A stretch of DNA of 64,000 nucleotides from Ophiura sarsii (lineage: Eukaryota; Echinodermata; Ophiuroidea; Amphilepidida; Ophiuridae): positions 35,018,811 to 35,082,810 of the forward strand of contig CM069445.1 of NCBI GenBank assembly GCA_035610835.1. Direction: 5' to 3'. The position numbers and the translations under genes were made by a program. The notes beneath the pieces are model-generated. The model had not been told where the DNA came from. It saw only the letters and a list, made by a program, of their open reading frames with translations, and searched no databases. How positions within the stretch are numbered: the stretch's first letter is position 1; each line of letters begins with the position of its first letter. This document shows positions 1 to 13,500 of the stretch, piece by piece.

Positions 1-1513
1 TTTGAATTTCGTGAGTGTAGGCCTAACAAATCAAAGCGTGCCGCGTCTAGACTCAAAAAACGGAAAATAATAGTGATTTTACGGAAGATGCGGCCTCCGT
101 GATCAGATCATATTTCAAAAACGGATTGTTCAATTGTAATTTTATTTGGCCAGTTTGTTCAAAATTTCACGCTGAAAAAGTTGATATCAATTTTGAATGA
201 TTTTGAGCAAATTTGTGCTCTATAAGGGAGCACATACCTAAATAGGTATCGCGACACGCTATCGTCGCGATCAATCAAAGTTGAGTACGACAATAGTTCC
301 TATTTGGCGGGAAAGAGAGTTATTTTTTGACGGTTTATGATATAATTTTTCACTAATATGTTGTGTTTGAAATGTGTAGTTGATGTTCTGACATTTAAAC
401 TAGGTGATTTGAGGTCAATTTTAATTTCCCGGACCGATTTACACACGCGGTGATATCCAGACCGGAGACCGAATTTAGGTAGGCATATCACTACGTTGTT
501 ATGCGGCGGCTTATAGCAAAAAAAGTGCACGAGAAAGTTTGCTTCATATTGAGATATGTTGTAGATTACCCTTGTGAGTAAAACATATCAAAATTTCATT
601 GAACCAAACGCACTAATATAGAAACTAGAGCCATTTAAGTAAGCCTTTTTTAACAGTAAAGTCTATGGAGAGCGTCTTGGTGCTGTGCTCCCTTTACATG
701 AAGAAAACACTTCCAAGGTTTTCATTTTGTTGAAATGTGTTTGTGTATGCATTGCTAATATTGACAGTGGCATAACTAGGGTTTTCAAATTGGGACAGGC
801 CTGTGATCGGGAGGGGGGGGGGGGGGGGGGGGGCATAACCGACTCCTTTTTTTGGGGGGGGGGGTGCCCCTGCCCACCTCTAGCTTTGTCCCTGTTTGTT
901 CAATATTGGTAACTTATATAATCTGTATGTGAACAGATTATTTTTCATAAGGGTGATAAGGTGAATAGAGCAGTGTGTGGCCAACGATTTCTACATGTGG
1001 CCCATCAATGATACTCGGAATTTGAAAATGGAACATATTTTGATTAGCAAATGAAGGTGGTGATTGCCATATCCAGGATGGAGGTTGACAGTTGACACAC
1101 AATTTCTACATAGGAATCTGTATGGATGCAGAAAAGGTGAACATTTTCCAATGTATGTAAACGAATAAACTGAAACAGCAAAAACGATTTCTTTTTGTGT
1201 CCAATTAATTGATTCAAGGCATGAAGCTTTTCATGATCCACCTCTGCCATACCACACCAATACATTTTGACGAGACATGACAAAAGCATCCAAACTCCCT
1301 ACGCTTTTTGCAAAGTATGGCAAAAAATACAAACCAGGAAACGTTATGCTCAAATTCATCCGAATGTTGAATCCTGTGTAATGATACACTGCATTACAAG
1401 ATCGGGTGCCCTTACACTATACAGCTCCTATGCATCAAATGCACCAATCGCATAGGACGTGTGGGAATTGTTTGAAATGATCAAGAAAATATTGAACTGA
1501 TTATATTGCTACC
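1..1513. other. No gene recognised; short G-run low-complexity patch
   Basis: I see no exon-like or family-matching coding stretch here. The open frames are short and have random-looking composition. Positions 811-833 and 856-866 are long G runs inside a segment (about 765-890) whose wording resembles the worn ends of G-rich mobile elements; its ends are not clear enough to call. Confidence 0.5.
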
Positions 1514-1850
1514 CAGAGGTTGCTTCAATGACGTAATCCCAGCATGCATTAGAAACGCACTGTGCACTGGGATAATTGAGCCAATTCAACCCTTGTTTTG
1601 CATTGAAACACAAAAAAAGAATTGGTTCAAAGGAACTAATCAGTGAGACTTTTCATATTTGTATAGATATATGAATTTGGATTCTATTTCTTAATACAAT
1701 GATACCAACAAATGTTATAAGTCTCGCTGATTAGTTCCTCTAATGAACCGTTTCTTGTCTGTACATTTCAATGTAAAACACGGATTGAATTAGCCCCATT
1801 ATCCCATTGCGTTTCTATTGCATGCTGGGATTACATTGAAGCAACCTCTG
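1514..1850. repeat. hAT-like MITE with long terminal inverted repeats
   Basis: The left end CAGAGGTTGCTTCAATG is mirrored by CATTGAAGCAACCTCTG on the right, and imperfect pairing continues inward for well over 100 bp, so the whole element can fold back. The flanks ATTGCTAC (left) and ATTGCTGC (right) look like an 8-bp target duplication with one mismatch and a one-base offset. An 8-bp duplication with CAG...CTG ends fits the hAT superfamily. No transposase is present, so it is non-autonomous. Confidence 0.75.
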
Positions 1851-3602
1851 ATTGCTGCTATCTCTTACTTGATTTCATTGAGTTTTAGGGTCAAGTGGCT
1901 TACTTCAGTGCTTGGCAAATTGCATTGGCAAAACCCAAAATATTTACCAGTCAATGTTCTTTGACACTTGGCACAAAAATGAGACATTTAAGAATTAAAT
2001 ATTTTATCTCTTTTTATTCATTACTTTTAGAGAATAAACTACACAGTTGCTTTATTGTTTCACAATTCATTCCATACTTAACACGCTTAAAATTTGACAG
2101 AAAAAACATGATACAAAAAAAAATCAAATAGCTCAGCATGTACTCCTTAACGCTCCAATTTTTTTCACGCTCTCACACGTGAGCATTGGTGTTCATGACA
2201 CATGCTGGTTCCCTATATTCATTACAACATGAACTGCTTAAAAAAGGAGTTTTTTGAGCAGTTTAGAAATATATAGCTCAAAGCCGATATGGCACGCAAA
2301 TCGGTGGCAAATGCTACCACTTAGCAGTCAAACATTGTGCAGTGTGCCAAGCTATTAATTGTATGACATGCTCCCTTGAAACAAGGTTAGGAACATAAAA
2401 GATGATGTATCATATTGATATCTAACAAGTAAAGAGGTTTTATTAAAAAAAATCACTGTCAGATGACTTTATTATTGGTCTAGCTTTCGCCAGAAGTAGC
2501 TCTGACTTATTCAGTCCTGTATGGATTCCCGTCGTATTAGCCTTTTAATTATATATAACCTTTTCACATAGGCCCGACGATCGATCTCCTGACGATCGAT
2601 CGTCCTTTTTTAGACTCAATAACAGTCGCTATGACGATCCATCGTCAAAAAAGGGCCACTTCTTTGTTCTTTTCTATATAAAATCAATAAATGCGCAAGA
2701 ATCAAGTGTCTCAGTGAAAAGCACGCGCAACTCTTTTGTACTGCAAGTATATGGCAAAACAAAGGTTAAACAAATGTATTGGCAGTATGGCAGCCAGCTC
2801 GCTGCACATAATTTATTAATTTGTCGGTACATAGATTTACTTTTTACAAAAAATGTCAAGATCATGATTAAGTCACATGTTGACAATTTGAACACATTGT
2901 ACAACTTACACAAAAAGTTCCAGACCCGGTACTTATAGTTTGTTATGCTGGTTTAATTTAAATGACCACAAAATACCAGTGGCCACTGCAAAATTTGAAA
3001 ACGAAGTTTCACTAAAATTGGGTTTCTATGGGATATTATTGCTTAGTGTGTAATTACGTAGTGGGTGTGTGTGTACTGTGTAAAGACTCCCTCCCTGTTA
3101 CCCATTCATCCAGTTATCTGACTGGTTCACACAGTGGACAATACAAATCAATGATATCCCCTAGAAAACCAAGTCTTGTGTAACTAATAGTTGTCGTTAG
3201 GCGTGGTTATTGAAATCATCATATCTTTTATCCATGCAATTTTCATGAATGAGGTATCAAACTTACGGAGAAAAAATGTTCTCATTTGGCAAAGAGATGT
3301 TTGGTACCGATTATTGATTTTGAATTAGCCAACATCAAAGCACCTGGTCTGGAACTGTTTGTGGTAGGTGTATACCAATATCAATTGTTTCAGTTATGAT
3401 CAGCTCCCGCATTCATTGTAGTGGTAGACCTTCTTTTTTTTGGCGAATCTTTGCAAGCAGAATGGATTCTTGTCAAAATCCTATCACTGATGACATACAC
3501 CTAGTCTACTACATAATATTCTGGGTATGGAACACAATGAATATAATAGTCCAAACTTAAAGTTTGATACACATTTCTTTTAGGCTACAAAAACCCCCCA
3601 AA
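1851..3602. other. No gene recognised
   Basis: AT-rich sequence without recognisable exons or repeat ends. Confidence 0.4.
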
Positions 3603-3824
3603 CCTGTTCTATGTGTCCGACTGACCCATTTGTTTTTGAATTTCAATTTTGTTTGAAATTTTAGAATTTTTTTTTGCTGAACATTTTGAAATGAAAAAAA
3701 AAAAAAAAAAAATGTTTTAACATTTCAGGATTTAAAAAAAAAAATTAAAAAATCACAAGAATGTTGAAGAAAAAAAAGCCTGACCGACCGACCCTACCTG
3801 AGGTCCGCTTGCTCATAGAACAGG
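3603..3824. repeat. MITE-like element with CCTGTTCTATG inverted ends
   Basis: CCTGTTCTATG at the left end is mirrored by CATAGAACAGG at the right. Inside, GTCCGACTGACCC near the left and CCGACCGACCCTACCTGAGG near the right recur in a second copy at 25540-25770 and partly at 8741-8776. The centre is A/T-rich with long A runs. Three occurrences in one window make it a dispersed family; its superfamily is unclear. Confidence 0.6.
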
Positions 3825-6271
3825 ATGGTTTTTTCGTTACCTAACCTCACTAATAATCCAATATGTTATTTACATCTTATTTACAACAACAATGAGAGCA
3901 ATGATAAATTCTATATCTATACATAATAAAAACAATGTGTAAAGTTAAAAACTACTTTTTATTTACTATGTGATAAACCATTTCAGAAGGTGGATATTTT
4001 TGACAATGGAAAAAATAATCATACTATAATGCATTAATATAAACGGTGTAGGACCCAATCATGTCTATATTTCCCATCAAAATTGAGTCATTGACACAAG
4101 TGGGATATTTATACTTTTCTTTCTTATTGGACCTACAAAACAAAAGAACCAATAATTGGCTTTTTTAAATGTAATTTAAGCAAAAATAAGTGATTTTTAC
4201 CAACAGATTGATTGGTTGGTATCAAATCTGAAAATGTGTGTACTGTTCTAAGGGAAAAAGTGACTTTTTGCTATCAATTTCATAATAAAACATAAAGCTA
4301 TTAATATTGAATCTCGTTTATTATTGCAGCCTGGTGCTTTGACGTAGATGAAAGGAAAAAATTGATTGCCGACAATTTGGAACCCGGTAGTATATTTTAA
4401 CGGATTAAATCGTATTGAAAACTGGAAACCAATCTCGGCACCAGACTGCCGAAAACAGGATTCATTAATATTTTTAGAAAACACTATTGTTATTGCCACT
4501 GTTCTGTCAAAACCTTGTATGTTTTTCTGGCCCTTCAGCATGTATAAATTAAACTGCCCAATGGTTATGCATAGGAAGTGTTGCTTTATTCATGTTCAGG
4601 GGCAAGAGCACTTACAAGGTGTTGATAGATGTGTTTTTGGCCCTTGAACATGTTTAGAGCAGACTACCCAAAGGTTATACATAGGCAGTATTACTTTACA
4701 CATGCTGAGTCGCTGATGGGCTTCATGGTGATACAAGGTTTTTTTGACAGAAATATTTTTTGGTCACACACCCACCAACATTATTAAGTTGTCGAACGAA
4801 AACACATCTTTAGGTGCATGAATTTTCAAATATTAGCTTACCAGAAATTATTATAACAAAATAAAAGTTGTAGAGAAATCAAATATCAACATAATGAAAA
4901 CCTCTCCATCCTTATTCAATAATATAAGCGGTAAAACAAATTTCCTTGTAGGCCAAACAATTTATCCAAGGAAGAGACAATTATTTTAACATATTATACA
5001 AATACAACTTGTATCTCTTGATTTAATAAGCCAAATTTTGATTAATATTCAGCTCAATAAATAGTGAAATTCTACACCATTGGTTTCAATAATGAAATAC
5101 ACAATATATGAAAAAAAATATGTAGACTACTTTAATACTTCCAAATTCTGCAGAAAGTTCACTCACATTTTCGAATGCTGTCTACTAATTGTAAGTAATT
5201 GACGAAAATCTTTTGTGGCAATATTTAGGTTCATATTCTGAAAAATGGGAGTAAATGATAGTAAATTCTGACTATCTAAATGAGCCAATTCCCTCAAAAC
5301 GAGCCACCAATTTTGTTTTTTGTAGAGTTGTTCGCATATCGCCAGAGAGGCAAATTCCCACCATTTTTGTTATTATTAAATCAAGAGTTTCTGAAAGTCA
5401 AGCAATTTATTATATACTGTTATGTACATGAAGCTTAATCAAATGCTACAATAAAATCTAGATTTCATAATTTTCTCTATTTTCTGACTACTTCATTTCT
5501 AAAATATATTAACTCAAATCATATATTTATAACATTACCAGTATCTAGCCTTTAAAATCTCTAGCCTTGGTCCAATAACATGCTACAATTGATTCACAGA
5601 GAGTTTATAAAAACATTTCGATGTACATTATCATGCAATACTGTAAAAGCTAAAGCTTACATTTTCGCGGAGGTTTAATTTTCGCGCTTTTCACGCAAAA
5701 TATTTGTCCGTGAAAATTATAACATGCAAATATATTGTTTTCAACATTCATGCAGTGCATCCAGAAGGTCGCCTGCGAAAAAAACAATTCTCGAAATGTC
5801 TATGATATCAAAATGTGCGAAAATATTGGCTTTTACACTACAGTATGCAACCTTACTTGGAGCTTGAAACATGATCGACATACAAATATTGTAAAGCATG
5901 GTTAAAATGTAATTAAAGTACAAACATTGCTAAGTAAACCACTTTCAACAAGTACATTGTATAAACATTTTTGGTACCTACATATATCTCAATTCATTGG
6001 ATTTTATGATAGTACAAATTGTACAATCCCGATCAATGTTACTTGAACTAGTAAGCGTCAAAATACTATGGACATAATTCCAACAATGCGTGGGTACATG
6101 CGTAAACTCGGAAGTGCGTACCCGGTGATTTCAAAAATGACTGTGTGTCCTGATTGGTCAATCGTGACGTGCATGCATGCATAGTTGTTCACGCATTTAT
6201 GATCTGGACGCAGCTTCGCGAACAGCACCAAAACACGCTTGTGTGAAATAGCTTGAATTATGGCCATAGTA
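3825..6271. other. No gene recognised; one imperfect direct duplication
   Basis: About 80 bp around 4516-4600 is repeated imperfectly about 113 bp downstream (4629-4712), sharing the core GTTTTT..GGCCCTT..CATGT. Open frames of 80-97 codons overlap this area on both strands, but I recognise no protein and see no convincing splice sites. Confidence 0.4.
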
Positions 6272-6506
6272 TTAACACTTTCCACGTGGCAGACGGCTGC
6301 AGACGACATTTCAAAATTTCAAACTTTTTCAAAAATGTCAAAATTATTGAATTTCATTACCATATTTGGAATCACCATGAGAAATGCATTGAAATAAGTA
6401 CAAACATGCCTTACTAATCCTTTGGATCGACCTTGAAAGTTGGGAATGGTTTCTGAAAAATCTGTTTTGTATATTGTAAAACTAATAGCCACATGGAAAG
6501 TGTTAA
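6272..6506 (+). repeat. TTAA-flanked MITE, family A (copy 1)
   Basis: Ends are TTAACACTTTCCACGTGGC and, inverted, an imperfect copy closing in AAAGTGTTAA. TTAA borders on both sides are the target signature of piggyBac and Kolobok transposons; the CACTTTCC start looks more like piggyBac. The interior carries CTGCAGACGAC near the left end, shared by all copies. There is no transposase frame. Other copies lie at 28648, 32165, 33649, 50961, 53385 and (partial) 19829. Confidence 0.8.
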
Positions 6507-6864
6507 GACAGTGACTTATAGAATCGCCCCCTCTACCTCCTATATTTTAACATGATTTTGTATCGGGTGATGTTAAGAGGATCCAACATTGCCCAGTGGG
6601 GTATATATGGGAGTGATTCAAGGCAAGGTAAGCCTTCAAGTCTTTTTGGCAATCATTTTTCAATAGCACATTGATGCATAATTACAGGGGTCTTCCAACT
6701 ACATGTGATCATGGCCAGGATGGTAGTATGAATATGCCTAACAGTATTGCTCACATATTTTGCTCTAGCCTCATGTCCCTTGATTGATTGGGAGTGATAT
6801 AATGTGTAAAACCATAAACATTTTGTCGGTGAGTATTTGGATCTGTGTGTTAGATAATCAAGGT

Positions 6865-7013
6865 CAGGGGTCAAAATACATTGGGCGATTTGGCCCATTT
6901 TCCACCAAAAAAACCATATTTGGCAACATTGGCAAAATCCACAAACAGGGGCTACTTTTGTCCAAAACTGTTGAAAATAATCCTAGTGTTGTATAAAAGT
7001 ATTTTGACCCCTG
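6865..7013. repeat. Short MITE with CAGGGGTCAAAATAC inverted ends
   Basis: A perfect 15-bp inverted pair, CAGGGGTCAAAATAC and GTATTTTGACCCCTG, bounds 149 bp of non-coding sequence. CAG...CTG ends recall hAT elements, but no clean 8-bp target duplication is visible. Confidence 0.65.
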
Positions 7014-8801
7014 GTCCAGGTATAATTGCATCATATTTATTACAGTACCATTTCTTGATATTGAGTGGCAATGACTTGAATGAATTCACACTATTGTTCT
7101 AACTGTGGCAAGGAAATTGTCAATGGAATAAATAAATAAATATTGTGGATACATTTTACCCTGTTAACACATTTGTGTAATTATTCATTCATTAAACAAC
7201 ACGGACCCACTTAATCATGACACATTAATATATCGTAAATTAATACTATACATGGTACATAAAACACAAACGATTGTTAAATTTTTGTCAGATTTGCCAG
7301 TGAAGGTCCTATCAAAAGTATCATAACAAGGTTCTTCTAGGTAATGTATAAACTTATTCCTTCCATCTCCACATACGCATTGGCGCGAAGCTGTGCTGTG
7401 TTGGAGACTGAAAAACAAACGGTTCGAATCATGCTGGTTTTTTTTGCGATCTGAGCGATGTGCGTGTGATCGCATTACACTGCACCATCATGCTATCGTG
7501 CGGGTCGATTTTGAGATGCACAACACACACACGCACAGCTAGCAGGCATTGTGTATCAAATTACCATGACTCATGAATAATTTGTGTCACAAAAGTTCGG
7601 CACGAAAAAAGCACAGAAGCAGAGCAGTCCCCAAGAGGAGTCCGTGCTATGCATTCTGGGTAATTCAGTTCAGACGACGCAGGACGACTCTTTAGGGACT
7701 GGGGGAACTTGTCTAGGTAATGTAGGGCGTGCAACAGTTAGCATAAATCAGGGCAGTCTCCCCTCCTCTCCCAAAATTTAGTTTGCAATAATTGCTTAAT
7801 GTAAATTTTGTTCTCAATATTTACGGTCCAAGAGGAATCTTGCCTAGCATTTGGGGCTGACATCAATTATCCAGACAAAGTGATTTTTCAAAGTGAGCAA
7901 GGACAGGAGGTCAGTAAGATTCTTCATACAAAACATCTTGGTTATGCAATTGCTTGTCAACATCATAATATTACAGCGCGTGCTCAATAGCGTATCATCA
8001 TCTTAAACAATATAATAACAATTAAAATGTACACACATGCATCTTTAAAATTATCACATTTATACAGGCAACAAAGATGCAAATTGTAGACCAAACACAT
8101 TCCAATAGCTGATACTGAACACAGTCAGACGCTTGCATGCTGACGTTTCTTGTCTGCTGAAGTTTCTTGTCAACCAGACAATGCAATGTATGTATCCTAT
8201 TGGAATTATGAGCTGCATGCATCGTCATGTATGAAGCAATAAATGTCCCTTTTTAAAACCACCAATTGATAAATGTCACCAGTCACATCAAAAGAGGACT
8301 TTTGTCAGCATTTGAAGTAAAGCGTAAAAAGAAAAGAAAAAAAGAAGAATTTCCCCTTAAGATTTTGCTTAAAATCTGAATGCCTTGACCAACTGTATCA
8401 AGGTAGGTGTCATTGTAAAGCTTATAAAATAACCTTTGCATGAAAGTAAAAGCCCACTTTTCACTTTGAACGACAAAAGCCCACTTTTGATATTACTAGT
8501 CATAAAAGGTCTATTTGTAATATATTTAGCAATTCAGTTGGTGATTCAAAATTCAATCAAGAGAAAAATAACCACCAATCACCAACTCTGAAAATGTTGA
8601 TCCAGAAAGCAGATTTCATAATCAGCAATCAGCTTCAATTCACCAAGCCCATCATGACTTGGATGGCGGAAGAGCTCTTGAAATGGAAACTACTCAAAAG
8701 ACATCAAAGTTTGATTAGCAGTGAGGCATCAAAATAAAGAAACCTTGTTGTATGGGCCCGACTGACCCTTGTATTAGAAATTAGTGACAAAATGTTCACA
8801 T
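7014..8801. other. No gene recognised
   Basis: Two plus-strand open stretches (7584-7781 and 7808-7990) have somewhat protein-like composition but no recognised family, no convincing splice sites and no second copy to compare. I do not call them genes. Confidence 0.35.
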
Positions 8802-8991
8802 CAGGGTCAGAATTTCGTCAACGGTTGCGAGAATCCATTTAGATTCCTGCAAAGGATTTTTCAAAAACTATGGATTTTCCTCCATTATGTGTAGACAGAA
8901 ATCTCTATGAGAATCAACTTGGATTCTCACAGGGTTTGCAAGAATGGATTCTCGGATTCTCCTCGAAATTCTCCTTGAAATTCTGACCCTG
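8802..8991. repeat. MITE with CAGGGTCAGAATTTC inverted ends
   Basis: CAGGGTCAGAATTTC at the left is matched by GAAATTCTGACCCTG at the right, a perfect 15-bp inverted pair. The flanks share CACAT immediately outside both ends, a possible short target duplication. The interior repeats variants of GATTCTC and GGATTCTC. Confidence 0.65.
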
Positions 8992-9061
8992 CACATGCAA
9001 ATGAATAAAGACCAGTTTGCCCGTGCAACAGGGTTTTCATTTTTCATCGCCTGAGAGAAAT

Positions 9062-9754
9062 ATACATGTATCAATAGGTACACATAGAATCTACCAACAC
9101 TTGTCCATTGATGCACAAAGAAACTACAATCAACCTACTAGAAGTTCATGAAAGAGATTTCTTTAAGATAGTTAATCAGGGAATTAATTTTGCAATTAAC
9201 AATATTCTTATAATATGAAATTGTGTTTTTCATGTGACAAATCCAAAATGAGTTGAAGTATAATAATAAAACAAATTGAACTGTCACAAGTGATACATGT
9301 ATCAATAGGTACACATAGAATCTACCAACACTTGTCCATTGATGCACAAAGAAACTACAATCAACCTACTAGAAGTTCATGAAAGAGATTTCTTTAAGAT
9401 AGTTAATCAGGGAATTAATTTTGCAATTAACAATATTCTTATAATATGAAATTGTGTTTTTCATGTGACAAATCCAAAATGAGTTGAAGTATAATAATAA
9501 AACAAATTGAACTGTCACAAGTGATACATGTATCAATAGGTACACATAGAATCTACCAACACTTGTCCATTGATGCACAAAGAAACTACAATCAACCTAC
9601 TAGAAGTTCATGAAAGAGATTTCTTTAAGATAGTTAATCAGGGAATTAATTTTGCAATTAACAATATTCTTATAATATGAAATTGTGTTTTTCATGTGAC
9701 AAATCCAAAATGAGTTAAAGTATAATAATAAAACAAATTGAACTGTCACAAGTG
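9062..9754. repeat. 231-bp tandem array, three copies
   Basis: The unit starts at ATACATGTATCAATAGG (9062, 9293, 9524), an exact 231-bp period, and is followed by inverted sequence. Copies 2 and 3 are nearly identical; I see one substitution (GAGTTGAAG to GAGTTAAAG) in the third. The first copy is incomplete or diverged at its left edge. Such similarity implies very recent amplification or an assembly duplication. Confidence 0.9.
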
Positions 9755-9830
9755 AGTATAATAATTTGTTTTATTATTATACTTCAACTCATTTTGGATT
9801 TGTCACATGAAAAAACAATTTCATATTATA
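9671..9830. repeat. Inverted repeat closing the 231-bp array
   Basis: The left arm 9671-9739 (end of the third tandem unit) is followed after a 23-nt spacer by its reverse complement at 9763-9830. The arms are about 68 bp with only a few mismatches, so the array ends in a head-to-head copy able to form a long hairpin. Confidence 0.85.
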
Positions 9831-10201
9831 ATTTCTGAACAATCCTGATGAACTTACACCAAGATAACAATATTCTTATCATCAACTACAGAACCCATTT
9901 GGAAGATTTGAGTGTTAATAACACACGTTTAAACTACTTCGCATTTAAAATTATGACCAACAATACTATTAAAATGGACACAAATATCACAATTCTCAAA
10001 TTCTGATAGCCCTGTTGTAAATGTCCAATTGTAAATGTGCAACTGAAACCAATCCTCTAAATAAATTACCTTTACCCTGTTTGGAACAAAACCACTTCAT
10101 GTAATGATTTGATTCTTAAAACTATGCTAGAATTAAGGTGGAAAAATCTTATTTTGTTACAATTAGTGAGTGAATTCATTCACATTATCTTTGTAAATAA
10201 T

Positions 10202-10207
10202 TTTATT
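10202..10207 (-). promoter_or_regulatory. Candidate polyadenylation signal of the RYBP/YAF2 gene
   Basis: TTTATT on the plus strand reads AATAAA on the minus strand, about 215 nt beyond the stop codon of the RYBP/YAF2-like gene. It is the nearest canonical hexamer I see in the expected direction. Confidence 0.4.
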
Positions 10208-10420
10208 TCCGTAAATGTGATACCCACATTTTGGGTTGAAATGAGGCACATCAAACTGTTTAATTTTTCTTATTACTGTGAACAGAGCTACATTTGAACT
10301 GAAAACAAGATATGCATGTCCTCTTCATTATATTTTGCAACAGGGTAGGGAACTTTTAAAGCCCTTAACTGAATTTAAATTACATACATTCCACAAGACG
10401 ATATATTTTATATACAACAA

Positions 10421-10577
10421 TCAATTAGCGGCGTTACTGCTTTGATCCGAGTCATCGTCCGAAGGAGCTGTCCTCGTGTGTGATTTGAGTGCGTATTCTG
10501 TGATGAGTATAGGAACATTGTTGACTGTCACTTGTGTAGTTATTGCAGAGCTTCTGTCCACGTTCTTTAACCTTGGT
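10421..10577 (-). CDS. RYBP: RYBP/YAF2 exon 4 (RING1B-binding C terminus)
   Basis: Acceptor TTTTACAG precedes 10577. It encodes (R)PRLKNVDRS, the beta-strand segment, then an acidic-serine tail with DDDSDQSS, ending at TGA (10421-10423). Confidence 0.92.
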
Positions 10578-13500
10578 CTGTAAAATTCAAGATGAATAGT
10601 TGTACATTATTAGGGGGGACTCACGGTTTTTTTTAAAACTTTGTGAGTGAGTGCTGTAATTATTGAACTATGACTCAAATGTATAAAAGTATACATTTTT
10701 GGAAAGGAAATGGATGGGAACGTCAATGGGAACAATTAGGCACCGGTGAAAGAAACTCTTGCGATCATAGTGAAGCATGCTGGTGTTGCTCACGAAATCT
10801 CTATGTGTGACACCTACATGTATGAGTATTCAATGATAGAAATAATTACCTCCTTTTGGTAGAACTAGATTTACTTCTCCTACTGGTGGTGGTGGGGGTG
10901 GTGCTCGTGCTACTTGTGCTACCCAGCAGCCCTGGACTGCTACTTGTACTGCTGGTACTGCTACTGCGACTCAGCGATTTAGGGGGCGGAATCTGTGGCG
11001 CCAAGTATTGTTGAGCTTGTTGCTGGGCGACGAGTTGTGCATTTATTCTAGGTTTCCTGTGTATAATGCAAGAGGAGGGAATATACACTTAAACAATGGT
11101 AATCATTATAATTTAAATTCAGTCATTACATACTCAAAATAAACCTTAGATATGAGGAAAAATCAGACTAAGCTCTTACTGTGAAATGTGAAGGTAATAT
11201 ACATTATTTAGAGGTTAATGACTATGTTTCGTCTGTGTATCAGTTGTTTAGAAGGTATACTGTGGAAATTCATAACATTTCACTTTGGTACCGAGTAATT
11301 TCCTGAGTGGGAAATTCTGAGGTCCGAAGTTAAATGTTATTTTTACAGAACCTGATAAATTAACTGATGAAAGTCATGAACCTCATTCATACACGTAATA
11401 TACTAGATCTGTTTTTGAAATGTAATTTGATTAATAACATCACACAAATATTGTTTGTTTTTTCATCACATACACCTCCCCATGATTTAATCAAACAGCC
11501 CGCTAAGTAAAGCAGACTTGCTAAAACAAAACAACAGCAGTTGAACGTAACACTGCAAATTATGAGCGTTTACTTTTGAGTTTACTTTTAGTTTGTCCAA
11601 AAGTAAACGCTCATAATTTGCAGTGTAAAATTGCAACAAGCAAGTAAAGTGATTTGTGCGATTGGTCATTCTGACACAACACACACTATAAAGCAGAAAT
11701 AATTGATGCATAATTGCTGGTAATAATACACTGTTGTTTTTCAATAACCCAGCACCCTTGCACTGCATTAATGAATCTGAGATGTTTGATTGGGGCATTT
11801 CTGACATACATTCATGAGCATTAAAGATACTTGGTACTTGGTAGGTTGGTCCTCCAAAACACTCGTCTGAGTTTTAAGTGGAGGTGCAGATAGGGTGGAC
11901 TATTTGTAGATGGGGGAATGTCAGGGCAGTTTTGAATAGGGCAGGGTCAGTGTGGAATGGATGACAGTCTCTGGTTAAAGCTGGTTCCGGTCACGCACTG
12001 TTCTCATGAAGTAGGAGTTTGCGAATGTGTCTGTCCTAGTGTGGGTTTGTTGGAATTGGTTGTTATGTCCTTTTCTAGCTGGTTTAGGTTGGGTGTAGTG
12101 TTGGTATTTTATGTCCAGATGACCGTTTATCATCTTGTTGAGACAAGTGAGACGATGTTGTTTGTGCCTTCATTAGCAATCAGAGAGCATGGAACATGAG
12201 AGCTTTCTCACAAAACCAAGCCAAAATTGGAAAAATGGCTTTGTAGTTTATTTCAGATTTTAATTACTTTATGTATCACACTTGAGAATTGATTGTTTTT
12301 TATACTCCAAAAGTCAATATTTCACTTGAAATCCTTAATGTTTCTTATTGATTTTAGGCTACTTTATTGTCCTGATCTCTAAAACTGTCTTAGCAACTTT
12401 GATAACCCTAACTCTAAGCTGCTCTTCCCCTGTGCTTTCCTTGCTGTTTCTCAGACTTTCTCCTTACCCTATTCAGGGGCCAAAAAAAAAATTCTTTTCC
12501 CACCTCCTGCCAAAAGACGCAAAGTTATAAAAAACACACCATCATTACCTGGTTGAAGTTCCTTTTCGTACATCACACATCTCGCACTTAAAAGCCTCTG
12601 CATTATTGCGAAAGGTGCACACACTGCAGTCCCAATATCGTCCCGCATCCGGTGAACGGGAACTTCTTTTTGAACGTCTGCAAGTAATGACAACAAAATT
12701 AACAATCAACAATCACCACTTTGCTCACACAGATAAGTTAGTTGTCGTAACTTTCCAAAGCACCCATGCTCCAAAAAATTGATCACTTGCACCAGCCCAA
12801 AGATACATGTAGGCAGCATGATCATAAAATTGTGAAAATAAAAGTATCTCTTTGAAAATGGAATACATGGAAACAAAGTACTTTTCTATAAAATATGATG
12901 GTTCAACCATGTCTGCTGGCTGAATAATCACAAAGTTATAACCAAAAGTAGCTAGTAGTTAACCTCACATTGCTAAAAACTGGTCAAGTTATGCACATGT
13001 TAAACCATAGCTTAAATAAGCTTCACTTTCATGATGTCCAGTTGGTTATGTAGACATCAGAGAATACATCCCAGCCCGATTCGTGCTACTCTGCTGGATT
13101 TAAAAGTAGGTAAACATGGAGTTTTCCAAATATTTTTGCTACCAAATTTTCAAACAAAGGGCGCCCTCCATAGTCAATGATAAACATCCCTTCCTAAGAC
13201 TAAAGTGATTGGCAGAGTTTATTCGTTCAGCTGTTGTACGAATTAGCGGAATATCGCTGTTATTCGTTCAACTGTAGTACGGAATAGCGGAACATCGCTG
13301 TTATTCGTACAACTGTTGTAGTAGTTTTCTTATATACTGTTAAGAAATTAGAAATTCATAAATGAAATAAACAAAGTATTGGTCACAATTGTGGTCACAG
13401 CGAGTAAAATCATTGATGTTCGGCACAAAGCTCAATTTAAATGAGATGCAGCAGGCTATTTGGTATTCTCTTTTAATTTCTACTAAATTTTAAAATTAAA

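Noticed and set aside
4248..4647. Overlapping 93- and 97-codon frames on opposite strands, with an acceptor-like TTATTGCAG
   Set aside because: No family match; the plus reading after the acceptor stops within about 22 codons. Insufficient support for an exon.
9138..9578. Two identical 69-codon minus-strand frames
   Set aside because: They are the same random frame in successive units of the 231-bp tandem array.
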